In this document: piece after piece, positions 6,868 to 13,422 of the stretch
Layout of the letters: each line of letters begins with the position of its first letter
Position numbering within the stretch: the first letter of the stretch is position 1
IMG/VR virus record: IMGVR_UViG_3300046472_000270
Coordinates: 1-20,658 of that record
Direction: 5' to 3' (one strand)
DNA: 20,658 bases
Origin: a virus
Position numbers and translations under genes: made by a program
Notes under the pieces: generated by a model
What the model was told of the DNA's origin: nothing
Seen by the model: only the letters and a program-made list of their open reading frames with translations
Databases searched by the model: none

Positions 6868-7545
6868 ATGAGCAATGGTACGGGTTATAACGCTCCACGC
6901 GGGCTGATTCCTAGACAATATTTAAACGGTTCTCTCTACACAGGTCAAACTTCTCCTTACAACATAATTTCTGGCTTAGCGGCCAATATAGCCACTGGCG
7001 ATCCTGTTTATTGGGATAACGCGACTGGCGGTATTACATTAGCAACCGCTGGGTCTACCCATCGAATACTTGGTTCATTTCAGGGTGTTAGATATACCGA
7101 CACATCTGGAACGGTTCAGTTCCTTCCTAATTGGGCTTCCGGAACTGCAACATTAGGTTCAATACCTGCTCAAGCTTTTATAACTGACGATCCATTTATT
7201 CTATACGACATACAAGTCGCATCAGGCGCAGGTGGAACAGTTGCTGCACCGTCTATTTTGATCGGAAACCTCGGATTAAACATGAATCTGAACGTAGCCC
7301 AAGGAACAGCTTATAACGCTGTTGCTGGTGTTGTTCCTGCTTCAAATCCTGCGGCTGGAACTCCATTGAATGGTCAATCCGTTTGGTATTTGGATTCCAA
7401 CGTAGCACCTGCTGCGGACGCAACCTATCAAGTGACGCTCATTCGATTTACCCCAGTTTCTGGAAACATTTCAGGGCTAGTTTTTAATAACGTTCTATGT
7501 CTTATCAACATACATGCGTTTAGGGCTGGCGTAGCTGGGTTTTAA
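6868..7545 (+). CDS. Capsid decoration-type structural protein
   Basis: 225 residues, Gly/Ala/Thr/Asn-rich and predicted mostly beta. It starts with an aromatic-basic N-terminus (APRGLIPRQYLNGSLYTGQ) followed by GDPVYWD. This N-terminal style (GLxPxRxLNGxxYxG) is familiar from conserved structural proteins encoded just before the major capsid gene in many podo- and siphoviruses, thought to be head decoration or minor capsid components. GAGG lies seven bases upstream. There is only one Cys (in VLCLIN) and no membrane segment. Placement directly before the capsid gene and a leader shared in style with it suggest similarly high expression. Assignment by pattern recall and context; a portal-vertex protein is an alternative. 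Confidence 0.62.
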   Translation: MSNGTGYNAPRGLIPRQYLNGSLYTGQTSPYNIISGLAANIATGDPVYWDNATGGITLATAGSTHRILGSFQGVRYTDTSGTVQFLPNWASGTATLGSIPAQAFITDDPFILYDIQVASGAGGTVAAPSILIGNLGLNMNLNVAQGTAYNAVAGVVPASNPAAGTPLNGQSVWYLDSNVAPAADATYQVTLIRFTPVSGNISGLVFNNVLCLINIHAFRAGVAGF

Positions 7546-7554
7546 GGTTTTTTA

Positions 7555-7568
7555 GGGCAGTGAAGCCC
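7555..7568 (+). promoter_or_regulatory. Leader hairpin copy 2 (GGGC-AGTGAA-GCCC)
   Basis: It lies between the decoration stop and the capsid ATG, ending 24 bases before ATG 7593. It differs from the copy at 6820-6833 by one loop base. The capsid ribosome site AGGAG (7581-7585) follows and stays outside the stem. Confidence 0.55.
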
Positions 7569-7592
7569 GTAACGATTAAAAGGAGTTTTTAA

Positions 7593-8495
7593 ATGGCAAT
7601 TAACACAACTCAGATAGCGTCACTTTTGCGACCTGGTCTGTCTGCGGTGTTCGGTGATTATCCATTCTACCCAAGTCAATGGTCGGAACTGTTTGAAGTT
7701 TACGAATCTGACAAGGCAGTAGAATACGAAACCGAAATGAGAATGCTGGGATTAGCTAGTATTCGACCCGAAGGTTCGCCTACTGAGTCCGACATTATGG
7801 GACAACGCGTAATCTCGACGTACATCAATCGTTACGTCGCATTGCAGTTCCAAATAACTCGTGCTGCTGTAATGGATAACCTGTACAAGACGAAATTCCC
7901 ATTGATGGTAAAAGCTTTGAAGAAATCGATGGCACAAACGAAAGAAGTTTTGGGTGCTGCCATTTTCAACAATGCCTTTAGTTCTTCATTCCCTGGGGGA
8001 GATGGTGTTTCTCTCTGTAATACAGGTCACCCAATTGATACGGGTGTTTATGCAAATAAACCATCCGTTGATGTGGACTTTAATGAAGCTTCACTTGAAA
8101 GTGCATTGATTACCACTCAACAGTTCAAAGATCAAGCGGGTCTCATTGTGATGACGAAAGCGCAGAAGTTGCTTGTGTCACCACAAGGTCAATTTGTTGC
8201 GGAGCGCGTTTTGGGTTCTGCGTTCAGAACGAACACTCCCAATAATGACGTGTCAGCTGTCTACAATGGTTCGTATCTTCCAAAAGGCTGGGTTTGTAAT
8301 CAGTACCTAACAGCAAACAATGCTTGGTTCTTGGTCACTGATGCAGTTGACGGACTAAAACATTTTGTTCGGGAAAAGATTGAGACTGACGTATATACCG
8401 ATTTCCAAACTGATAATCTTTTGGCCAAGGCAGTCGAACGCTATTCCTTCGGGTGGTCAAATCCACGTGCGGTTTACGGAAGTAATGGTCCTTAA
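7593..8495 (+). CDS. Major capsid protein, HK97 fold
   Basis: 300 residues, forming the icosahedral head shell. The central run EVLGAAIFNNAFS (119-130), then GGDGVSLCNTGHPIDTG (135-151), is the characteristic FNNAF...DG..L..T.HP signature of one large branch of HK97-fold coat proteins (the Mu gpT-like type and relatives). An N-terminal region with RPGLSAVFGDYP and QWSELFEV resembles the start of those proteins. The C-terminus (KAVERYSFGWSNPRAVYG) matches the usual ending with an aromatic-rich strand. AGGAG is seven bases upstream of ATG. Length is typical for members without an N-terminal scaffold domain, which agrees with a separate scaffold gene at 5081. There are only two Cys residues, and no protease gene is seen nearby. 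Confidence 0.9.
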   Translation: MAINTTQIASLLRPGLSAVFGDYPFYPSQWSELFEVYESDKAVEYETEMRMLGLASIRPEGSPTESDIMGQRVISTYINRYVALQFQITRAAVMDNLYKTKFPLMVKALKKSMAQTKEVLGAAIFNNAFSSSFPGGDGVSLCNTGHPIDTGVYANKPSVDVDFNEASLESALITTQQFKDQAGLIVMTKAQKLLVSPQGQFVAERVLGSAFRTNTPNNDVSAVYNGSYLPKGWVCNQYLTANNAWFLVTDAVDGLKHFVREKIETDVYTDFQTDNLLAKAVERYSFGWSNPRAVYGSNGP

Positions 8496-8500
8496 TTTGA

Positions 8501-8529
8501 TGAGTGGGTTATAAATTGTAACCCACTCA
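8501..8529 (+). repeat. Perfect 11-bp hairpin after the capsid gene, no T-run
   Basis: TGAGTGGGTTA (8501-8511) pairs perfectly with TAACCCACTCA (8519-8529) over a seven-base loop, starting six bases after the capsid stop. AATT on each side could lengthen it past a bulge. No T tract follows, so it is more likely an mRNA 3'-end stabiliser, a processing site or a weak attenuator than a rho-independent terminator. Confidence 0.7.
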
Positions 8530-8559
8530 AATTGACTTACCTTATAAGGGGTATATGTA

Positions 8560-10323
8560 ATGGCACAGTTACTAAATTTTAATACGCCAGACACACGCAC
8601 TGCTTCAATATTAATTGGAGATCCGGTTCAGGCAACCGCTGGTTCGCCAGACGGTCTGCCCACCATGACAGCTTCAGCTGGCGTAAACGTCTCTGCCTGT
8701 ATTGAACTTCAATCAGTTACCTCTGCACTCTTGTTAAGTCGAATGACGACAACGCAGATGAATGCCATTGTTACTCCTTCTAATGGGATGTTGATTTACA
8801 ACACCACAACCAATCTCTTAACTGCTTATATAAATGGTGCATGGACCGCCGTTGAATCTGGTGGAGCAGCTCCAACATTTACCACTGTAACCAGCGGTTT
8901 AGGAACCGCAGCGGCTCCTAGCTACACATTCACAGGTCGTACAGATGTAGGGCTCTATAGTAGCGCTGCACATACACTTGATTTAACTGCTAACGGAACT
9001 CGTCAAGTATCGATTATAGGTACAGCGGTAGCCGTTGATTACCTGACAATTGCTGGTGGTGCAGCCGCATCAAATACAGTAACGATTGCTGCTACTGGTA
9101 CAGATGCAGCGGTTGGCATTACCTTTACTCCAAAAGGAACCGGAGCGCTTTTAAATGCCGTCGGTGCGGTTGCAACGCCAAGTTATGCGTTCACCGGAGA
9201 TCTGGGTGCTGGCATGTGGCACAGTGCTGCCAATACATTGGACTTCTCTGCTAATGCGGCTAGACAATTACAACTGATTGGAACTGCCGTTGCCGTTGAT
9301 TACCTCACAATCACCGGTGGAGCAACTGGAACAAATACCGTAACCATTACCACAGCGGGTACCGATACAAATATTAGTCTCACCTTAACCCCTAAGGGAA
9401 CAGGCGCTCTCTTAAATGCTGTAGGAGCTGTTGCAACGCCAAGTTATGCCTTTACCGGAGATGCTGGTAGTGGTATGTGGCAAAGTGCTGCAAGCGTACT
9501 TGATTTTTCTACGACTGGCGTACGTTCATTCCAGATAACAGATACATTATCATCCGTTAACTGGGTATCCGTGACGGGTGGCGCTACTGGAACAGGGCTT
9601 TCAACCGGTGTTGGATTTACTGCGAATGGTACTGATACGAATATTGATATTAGTGTTACGCCTAAGGGAGCGGGCAACCTCTCTGTTAGAGGTGCCACCA
9701 CTGCTGGTTCTATTGCTTTATGGAACCAAGCTAATACGTTCCAAACAATCATTTTAGGTGCGGCAGTTGCTTCAAACCTTACTTGGACATGGCCTCTTAC
9801 AGATGCAACGGTTCCAGCGGGCGCTACGACAACCGCGATTCCAATGTCCTCAAACGCTGCTGGTGTTCTCTCATTCTCGAATACTGGATTAATCTATGCT
9901 ACCGGCACATTAACCGCCGGCAATATTAACAGCATGTTTACGACCGGTATTCAGTTGATAGCAACCCCTGGTTCTGGAAAAGCGATTATTGTTCAAAACT
10001 TTATTTTAGAAATTATTGGTGCAACAAGCTTTGCTGCCGGTGGTGTGGTTTACCTTAACTATAGCACCACAGGTCATGGTACTACTTTAGCATCACAGAT
10101 TATGCCGGTAACCGCTGTCACAGCGGCGAGCTCTAATAATACGATTGCCAGCGCATTGGGAATGATTAGTAATACGGTCACTCCAGCTGCTGAAGGTGTT
10201 CAATTGGTTAGTACTTCAGTTGCTAATCAACCTGTTTGCATCACTAACGCCACTCAATTGTTTACAACCGGTACAGGAACAGCTAACTGGTATCTTTGGT
10301 ACATGATTGTTCCAGTAACATAA
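8560..10323 (+). CDS. Tail or head fibre protein with three 87-residue repeats
   Basis: 587 residues, Thr/Ala/Gly-rich and beta-structured. Residues 1-100 form the anchor module seen in the fibres at 13423 and 15360 (SPDGLPTMT, LLLSRMTTTQMNAI, NGMLIYNTTTN, NGAW). Residues 119-379 are three tandem repeats of exactly 87 residues (starting at 119, 206 and 293), each opening with PSY(T/A)FTG and closing with TPKG(T/A)G. Then comes a linker (SNLTWTWPLTDA) also present in the other fibres, and a C-terminal domain (about 448-587) with LIATPGSGKAIIVQNFI, a motif I associate with phage fibre and spike C-terminal domains. AAGGGG is eight bases upstream. Probably trimeric and surface exposed. Whether it sits on head or tail is unknown; it lies directly after the capsid gene. 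Confidence 0.72.
   Translation: MAQLLNFNTPDTRTASILIGDPVQATAGSPDGLPTMTASAGVNVSACIELQSVTSALLLSRMTTTQMNAIVTPSNGMLIYNTTTNLLTAYINGAWTAVESGGAAPTFTTVTSGLGTAAAPSYTFTGRTDVGLYSSAAHTLDLTANGTRQVSIIGTAVAVDYLTIAGGAAASNTVTIAATGTDAAVGITFTPKGTGALLNAVGAVATPSYAFTGDLGAGMWHSAANTLDFSANAARQLQLIGTAVAVDYLTITGGATGTNTVTITTAGTDTNISLTLTPKGTGALLNAVGAVATPSYAFTGDAGSGMWQSAASVLDFSTTGVRSFQITDTLSSVNWVSVTGGATGTGLSTGVGFTANGTDTNIDISVTPKGAGNLSVRGATTAGSIALWNQANTFQTIILGAAVASNLTWTWPLTDATVPAGATTTAIPMSSNAAGVLSFSNTGLIYATGTLTAGNINSMFTTGIQLIATPGSGKAIIVQNFILEIIGATSFAAGGVVYLNYSTTGHGTTLASQIMPVTAVTAASSNNTIASALGMISNTVTPAAEGVQLVSTSVANQPVCITNATQLFTTGTGTANWYLWYMIVPVT
8914..9696 (+). repeat. Three tandem 261-bp in-frame repeats
   Basis: Units start at 8914, 9175 and 9436, with an exact 261-base period. 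Copies 1 and 2 share FTPKGTGALLNAVGAVAT-type ends; copy 3 is the most diverged (AGNLSVRG end). The exact period with varied sequence suggests structural constraint on unit length. Confidence 0.8.
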
Positions 10324-10357
10324 TAGGAATCTTTAACTTAGGAAATAGGAGATATAT

Positions 10358-10609
10358 ATGGACAGTATGATTCAGAAGATTGAATCGCACATTAAGACTT
10401 TGCAAGAAACGTTAGACAAACAAACGTCTAGGGTTAGTGAATTGGAGAGAGAGAGAAATATTGCTATTGCAGATATTCAAAAATTGAATGGTGCCATTGT
10501 TGCGTATCAGGATTCCGTTAATCTTATGAAAGGTTCTGTTTCAGAGCTAGACCTGAAAAAGGTTCCGCCAGTTGTTGAACCTGAAGTAGTAGAGGGTGAA
10601 ATCGTCTAA
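10358..10609 (+). CDS. Small coiled-coil protein
   Basis: 83 residues. Residues 1-65 show continuous heptad spacing (IQKIESHIKTLQETLDKQ, VSELERERN, IQKLNGAIVAYQ), so a dimeric or trimeric coiled coil is likely. The last 15 residues are acidic and Pro/Val-rich (PPVVEPEVVEGEIV). AGGAG (10347-10351) is six bases upstream. The stop abuts the next start (TAAATG). Similar small coiled coils in phage structural operons act as fibre-associated or assembly chaperone proteins, but nothing identifies this one. It lies between a fibre and a structural protein gene, so a fibre-assembly role is the leading guess. Confidence 0.7.
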   Translation: MDSMIQKIESHIKTLQETLDKQTSRVSELERERNIAIADIQKLNGAIVAYQDSVNLMKGSVSELDLKKVPPVVEPEVVEGEIV

Positions 10610-11332
10610 ATGGCAAGACCAACAGTTTATACATGGCCAGCAGCAGTAACTACAGCCGTTTGTTTGGCACAAGGCAAACTTGCTGCGGGTAATCTTATTA
10701 TCAATGGTACGTTAGCTGTAACGGCTAGTGCACCCGATGCAAATGCTGTTACTCCTTATGCTATTTGGCCCGGTATATCCAGAACGGTTAGTTTGACTAC
10801 CGGTGGTGGCGCTAATTTAAGCGGTGTCAATTTTACGATTACTGGGACGTATAAAGGAGCTGCTCAAACTGAGACGCGTGTTGGTCCCAATAATAATACG
10901 GTTTACACAACCGCATTATTTGATACGGTTACTTCTGTTAGTATTGATGCAACCTTAGGAGGCGGCAATACCGTTTCTGTTGGAAGTGGTACGACCGGTC
11001 AAACACAATGGTTCGAATATAATCATAACGCATCTGTTTGCGCGATGATGGTAGCCGTTATTGTCACTGGAACTATTAATTATACGTTTCAGGGAACGTT
11101 AGATCCTGTTGGTCCTCAATTTGCTACACCTAATACATTCCAACCAATCTATACCATGATTAGCCAAACGGCGAGCGAAGCTTTGCCATTGGGTGTCTAT
11201 GCGGTAAACGTTAGCGGTGGAACAGATAGTCCTATTTATGCACCCACCCCTGTTAAACATTGCAACGTTCTTATTAATTCAGCAACGAATGGAACATTGG
11301 TCGCAACCTTTTTACAGCAAGGAGTGACTTAA
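10610..11332 (+). CDS. Beta-rich virion structural protein
   Basis: 240 residues, rich in Thr, Val, Gly and Ala. Residues 60-120 (SRTVSLTTGGGANLSGVNFT, then GTYKGAAQTET and TTALFDTVTSVSID) resemble a beta-sandwich module repeatedly seen in phage head and tail structural proteins, with the pattern (G)VxFTITGTxxxGxxQTET...FxTVTSV. The C-terminal half (QTQWFEYNH, TINYTFQGTLDP, GGTDSPIYAP) looks like a second beta domain. There is no close ribosome site (GAGGG is 13 bases from ATG), so translation is probably coupled to the preceding gene, whose stop directly abuts this start. Exact role unknown: minor capsid, decoration or tail component. Confidence 0.65.
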   Translation: MARPTVYTWPAAVTTAVCLAQGKLAAGNLIINGTLAVTASAPDANAVTPYAIWPGISRTVSLTTGGGANLSGVNFTITGTYKGAAQTETRVGPNNNTVYTTALFDTVTSVSIDATLGGGNTVSVGSGTTGQTQWFEYNHNASVCAMMVAVIVTGTINYTFQGTLDPVGPQFATPNTFQPIYTMISQTASEALPLGVYAVNVSGGTDSPIYAPTPVKHCNVLINSATNGTLVATFLQQGVT

Positions 11333-11575
11333 ATGACAAGCCGAGCTAAGAAAGAATACATGAAGGAATGTATGGCTGAAGGCGGAATGGCAGAGGGCGG
11401 AAAATGGATCCAAGGAGCCATTAAACATCCCGGAGCCCTTCATCGTAAACTACATGTTCCTAAAGGTGAAAAGATTCCTGCTAAGAAACTTGCAAAAGCC
11501 ACGCATTCTAAGAATAAAACCTTACGTAAAGAAGCGATATTGGCTCGCACATTAAAACGTCTACATCATGGATAG
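11333..11575 (+). CDS. Small basic AEGG-motif protein
   Basis: 80 residues, very basic (Lys/Arg/His-rich). The N-terminus holds MAEGGMAEGGKWIQGAIKHP, with two AEGG units as in the large repeat protein at 3026. A compact segment follows, GALHRKLHVPKGEKIPAKKL, then a helical Lys/Arg-rich end (LARTLKRLHHG). I recall KWIQxAIKxPGAL...GxKIPxxKL proteins as common small uncharacterised proteins in tailed phages; role unproven. AAGGAG (11319-11324) lies eight bases upstream. It could bind DNA inside the head or cap another virion protein. The shared AEGG phrase suggests a partner or localisation relation with the 3026 product. Confidence 0.7.
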   Translation: MTSRAKKEYMKECMAEGGMAEGGKWIQGAIKHPGALHRKLHVPKGEKIPAKKLAKATHSKNKTLRKEAILARTLKRLHHG

Positions 11576-11591
11576 AGAAGGATGAGTAAAA

Positions 11592-12647
11592 GTGACTACA
11601 TCTGGTACCTATGCATTCTCCTCACCACAAAGTGTTGAGTTAATCGAAGACGCTTTTGAGCGTATAGGTATTCCTAGTTCTCTTCTTGAAGGCCAAAAGA
11701 TAAATGCAGCTAAGCGATCGCTTAATTTCATATTAAGTGATTTAGTCAATAAAGGCTTAAACCTCTGGACTGTTCAACAGTTCATGTTAAACCTAGTCCC
11801 TAATCAAGCCTCTTATACGATGCCACCTAATACGATTCGTGTATTAGAAGCAACCATCAGACAATCTCAACGCAATCTTGGCGGTACTCCATTTACCTCT
11901 GCGGGGGGTAATGCGGCTAATGCTTTTGATAATAATCCAGCGACGGCTTGCACTCAAACGGCCCCTAATGGATATATCAGTTATAACTGGAATACCGCTT
12001 CTTATACGATTGCGCTCGTGGGTGTTCAATCTAATGCGACATTAACGTATACGCTGGTATTTGAATACTCTAATGACAATGTGAATTGGTTCCAAGTGGG
12101 TTCTGCTCCGGCTCAAACCTATACGGTTGGTCTTATTACGTGGTTTGTTGTAACAACACCCACTAACGGAGCGTTATTTAGAGTTCGTGAGACGGGTGGG
12201 TCGACGTTGAATGTTCAGGAGCTTTTTTTTAATACAGCTCTCACTGATTGGATTATCACTCCATTGTCTCGTTCTGAATATGTGTCTTTGCAGTATAAGA
12301 ATCAGACGGGGCGTCCTACGAGCTTCTATTTAGATAGACAGATAGTGCCTATTTTGAACGTATGGCCTGTGCCAACCCCTCAATACAATAATTTGTATTT
12401 TACGGCGACTCAAGCGATTCAAGACATTGGGCAGTTGACGAATAATCCTCAGGTACCGGCCAGGTTCTTAGAATCTATTACTGCGATATTGGCATATAAC
12501 TTAGCCGTAAAATATAGCTTGCCTATGGACAAGATTCAGATGTTAAAAGCATTAGCAGATCAAGTAATGAGTGCTGCTAGCAAGTCAGACATTGAGAAGG
12601 TACCGCTTAGAATTTACGGAAACTATCAAGGATGGTCTGACGTATGA
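11592..12647 (+). CDS. Head-tail adaptor (P22 gp4-like) with F5/8C-like insertion
   Basis: 351 residues from GTG 11592, with AAGGA at 11578-11582 nine bases upstream. Residues 1-90 (VELIEDAFERIGIPSSLLEG, LNFILSDLVNKGLNLWT, YTMPPNTIRVLEA) and 216-345 (WPVPTP, LYFTATQAIQDIG, PARFLESITAILAYNLAVKY) together give the helical adaptor pattern of P22 gp4-type proteins, which bind the portal after packaging and carry the tail. Between them, residues 92-215 look like a discoidin / F5/8 type C jelly roll: GGNAANAFDNNPATACTQ, YTLVFEYSNDNVNWFQVG, FRVRETGG, VQELFF. P22 gp4 itself is about 166 residues, so the insert explains the extra length. A carbohydrate-binding role for the insert is inference. The 3' end overlaps the next gene by ATGA. 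Confidence 0.75.
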   Translation: MTTSGTYAFSSPQSVELIEDAFERIGIPSSLLEGQKINAAKRSLNFILSDLVNKGLNLWTVQQFMLNLVPNQASYTMPPNTIRVLEATIRQSQRNLGGTPFTSAGGNAANAFDNNPATACTQTAPNGYISYNWNTASYTIALVGVQSNATLTYTLVFEYSNDNVNWFQVGSAPAQTYTVGLITWFVVTTPTNGALFRVRETGGSTLNVQELFFNTALTDWIITPLSRSEYVSLQYKNQTGRPTSFYLDRQIVPILNVWPVPTPQYNNLYFTATQAIQDIGQLTNNPQVPARFLESITAILAYNLAVKYSLPMDKIQMLKALADQVMSAASKSDIEKVPLRIYGNYQGWSDV

Positions 12648-13057
12648 CGTGGCGTCCGCATGGCAAACATGTACAAATTGACCCGAGCTCTCCGAGAGGC
12701 CTTGGAATCTGTGATTACACAGGTTTTGTGCATATGCATAAGGATTTGGTACGTCAGATGGAATGGCGTGGAAACGCTTTGATTTGGACGGGACTTTATG
12801 TAGGGAAAGATTATGCAGATAAGCCTAATGAGCAGAATAGGCCGCCTATATTGCCACCAGACCCGGTTCCCTTCCTATTCCCTCGTCCTCAGCAGACAAC
12901 CAATATTACTTGGAGTTCAGGTCTTGGATTGCCTTGGAATCAATTGAATGAATATACCTGGGGAACTTGGGGAACCATTATTGATGGTGCTCCGGCACCT
13001 AATGGAAACATAAGGCTTCAAAATTTGCAACAGACTAATTTTATGGGTACAACATGA
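12644..13057 (+). CDS. Conserved phage structural protein, candidate stopper
   Basis: 137 residues. The N-terminal half has GICDYTGFVHMHKDLVRQMEWRGNALIWTG in register with a pattern I recall from small virion proteins next to adaptor genes (CDxSGF...L..Q.eWRG..L), then YADKPNEQNRPPILPPDPVPF, a Pro-rich linker also typical of them. The C-terminal part is Trp/Asn-rich (TWGTWGTI). ATGA overlap with the adaptor gene and another ATGA overlap downstream show tight coupling. Position right after the adaptor fits a neck or stopper protein, but that job is inferred. Only one Cys is present, so a zinc knuckle is not supported. Confidence 0.6.
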   Translation: MTWRPHGKHVQIDPSSPRGLGICDYTGFVHMHKDLVRQMEWRGNALIWTGLYVGKDYADKPNEQNRPPILPPDPVPFLFPRPQQTTNITWSSGLGLPWNQLNEYTWGTWGTIIDGAPAPNGNIRLQNLQQTNFMGTT

Positions 13058-13413
13058 CAAATTTAGTTCTTAAAGACCCAGAGCAAACCTTTGGGGACGT
13101 AATAACTCTTACCAATAATGGTCAAGGGCTAACTCCTGCTCTCTCTAATGTTCAAGACGGTCTTGGTAATAATAGCACCATGCAATTAGCAACGACTTCC
13201 GTGAACTTTAATCGATCCGGCGCTAATACTTTTCAATTAGATGGGACTGCTGTAACAGCCCCTGTCGTCAGTATTAATTCTATGTGCGCAACAGTACCGA
13301 CATTATTACCTTTAACGGCAGACCCCGCAGGCGCAAACGGCATGATTTATTACAACACAGCCACTAATCATATACGAGTTTACGTAAATGGTTCTTGGCA
13401 GACTTTACTATAG
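13054..13413 (+). CDS. Small fibre-module protein
   Basis: 119 residues. Residues 1-80 are Asn/Thr/Leu-rich with beta character (ITLTNNGQGLTPALSNVQDG). The C-terminal 40 residues (TLLPLTADPAGANGMIYYNT, then NHIRVYVNGSWQTLL) match the second half of the anchor module at the N-termini of the three large fibres: NGM(I/L)xYNT....(V/T)Y.NGxW. It therefore looks like a separate small base or connector carrying the same interface. ATGA overlap with the preceding gene; no distinct ribosome site, so coupled. A possible fibre base-plate or adaptor piece. Confidence 0.6.
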   Translation: MTNLVLKDPEQTFGDVITLTNNGQGLTPALSNVQDGLGNNSTMQLATTSVNFNRSGANTFQLDGTAVTAPVVSINSMCATVPTLLPLTADPAGANGMIYYNTATNHIRVYVNGSWQTLL

Positions 13414-13422
13414 GAAAATATT

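Noticed and set aside
8533-8558. TTGACT as a promoter for the 8560 fibre gene
   Set aside because: The matching -10 would be a poor TATGTA overlapping the ribosome-binding and start region, leaving no leader.
11582-11638. Short reading frame from ATG 11582 (18 codons)
   Set aside because: It overlaps the adaptor gene in another frame, and its AGAAGG is too close to the ATG; the site instead fits GTG 11592.
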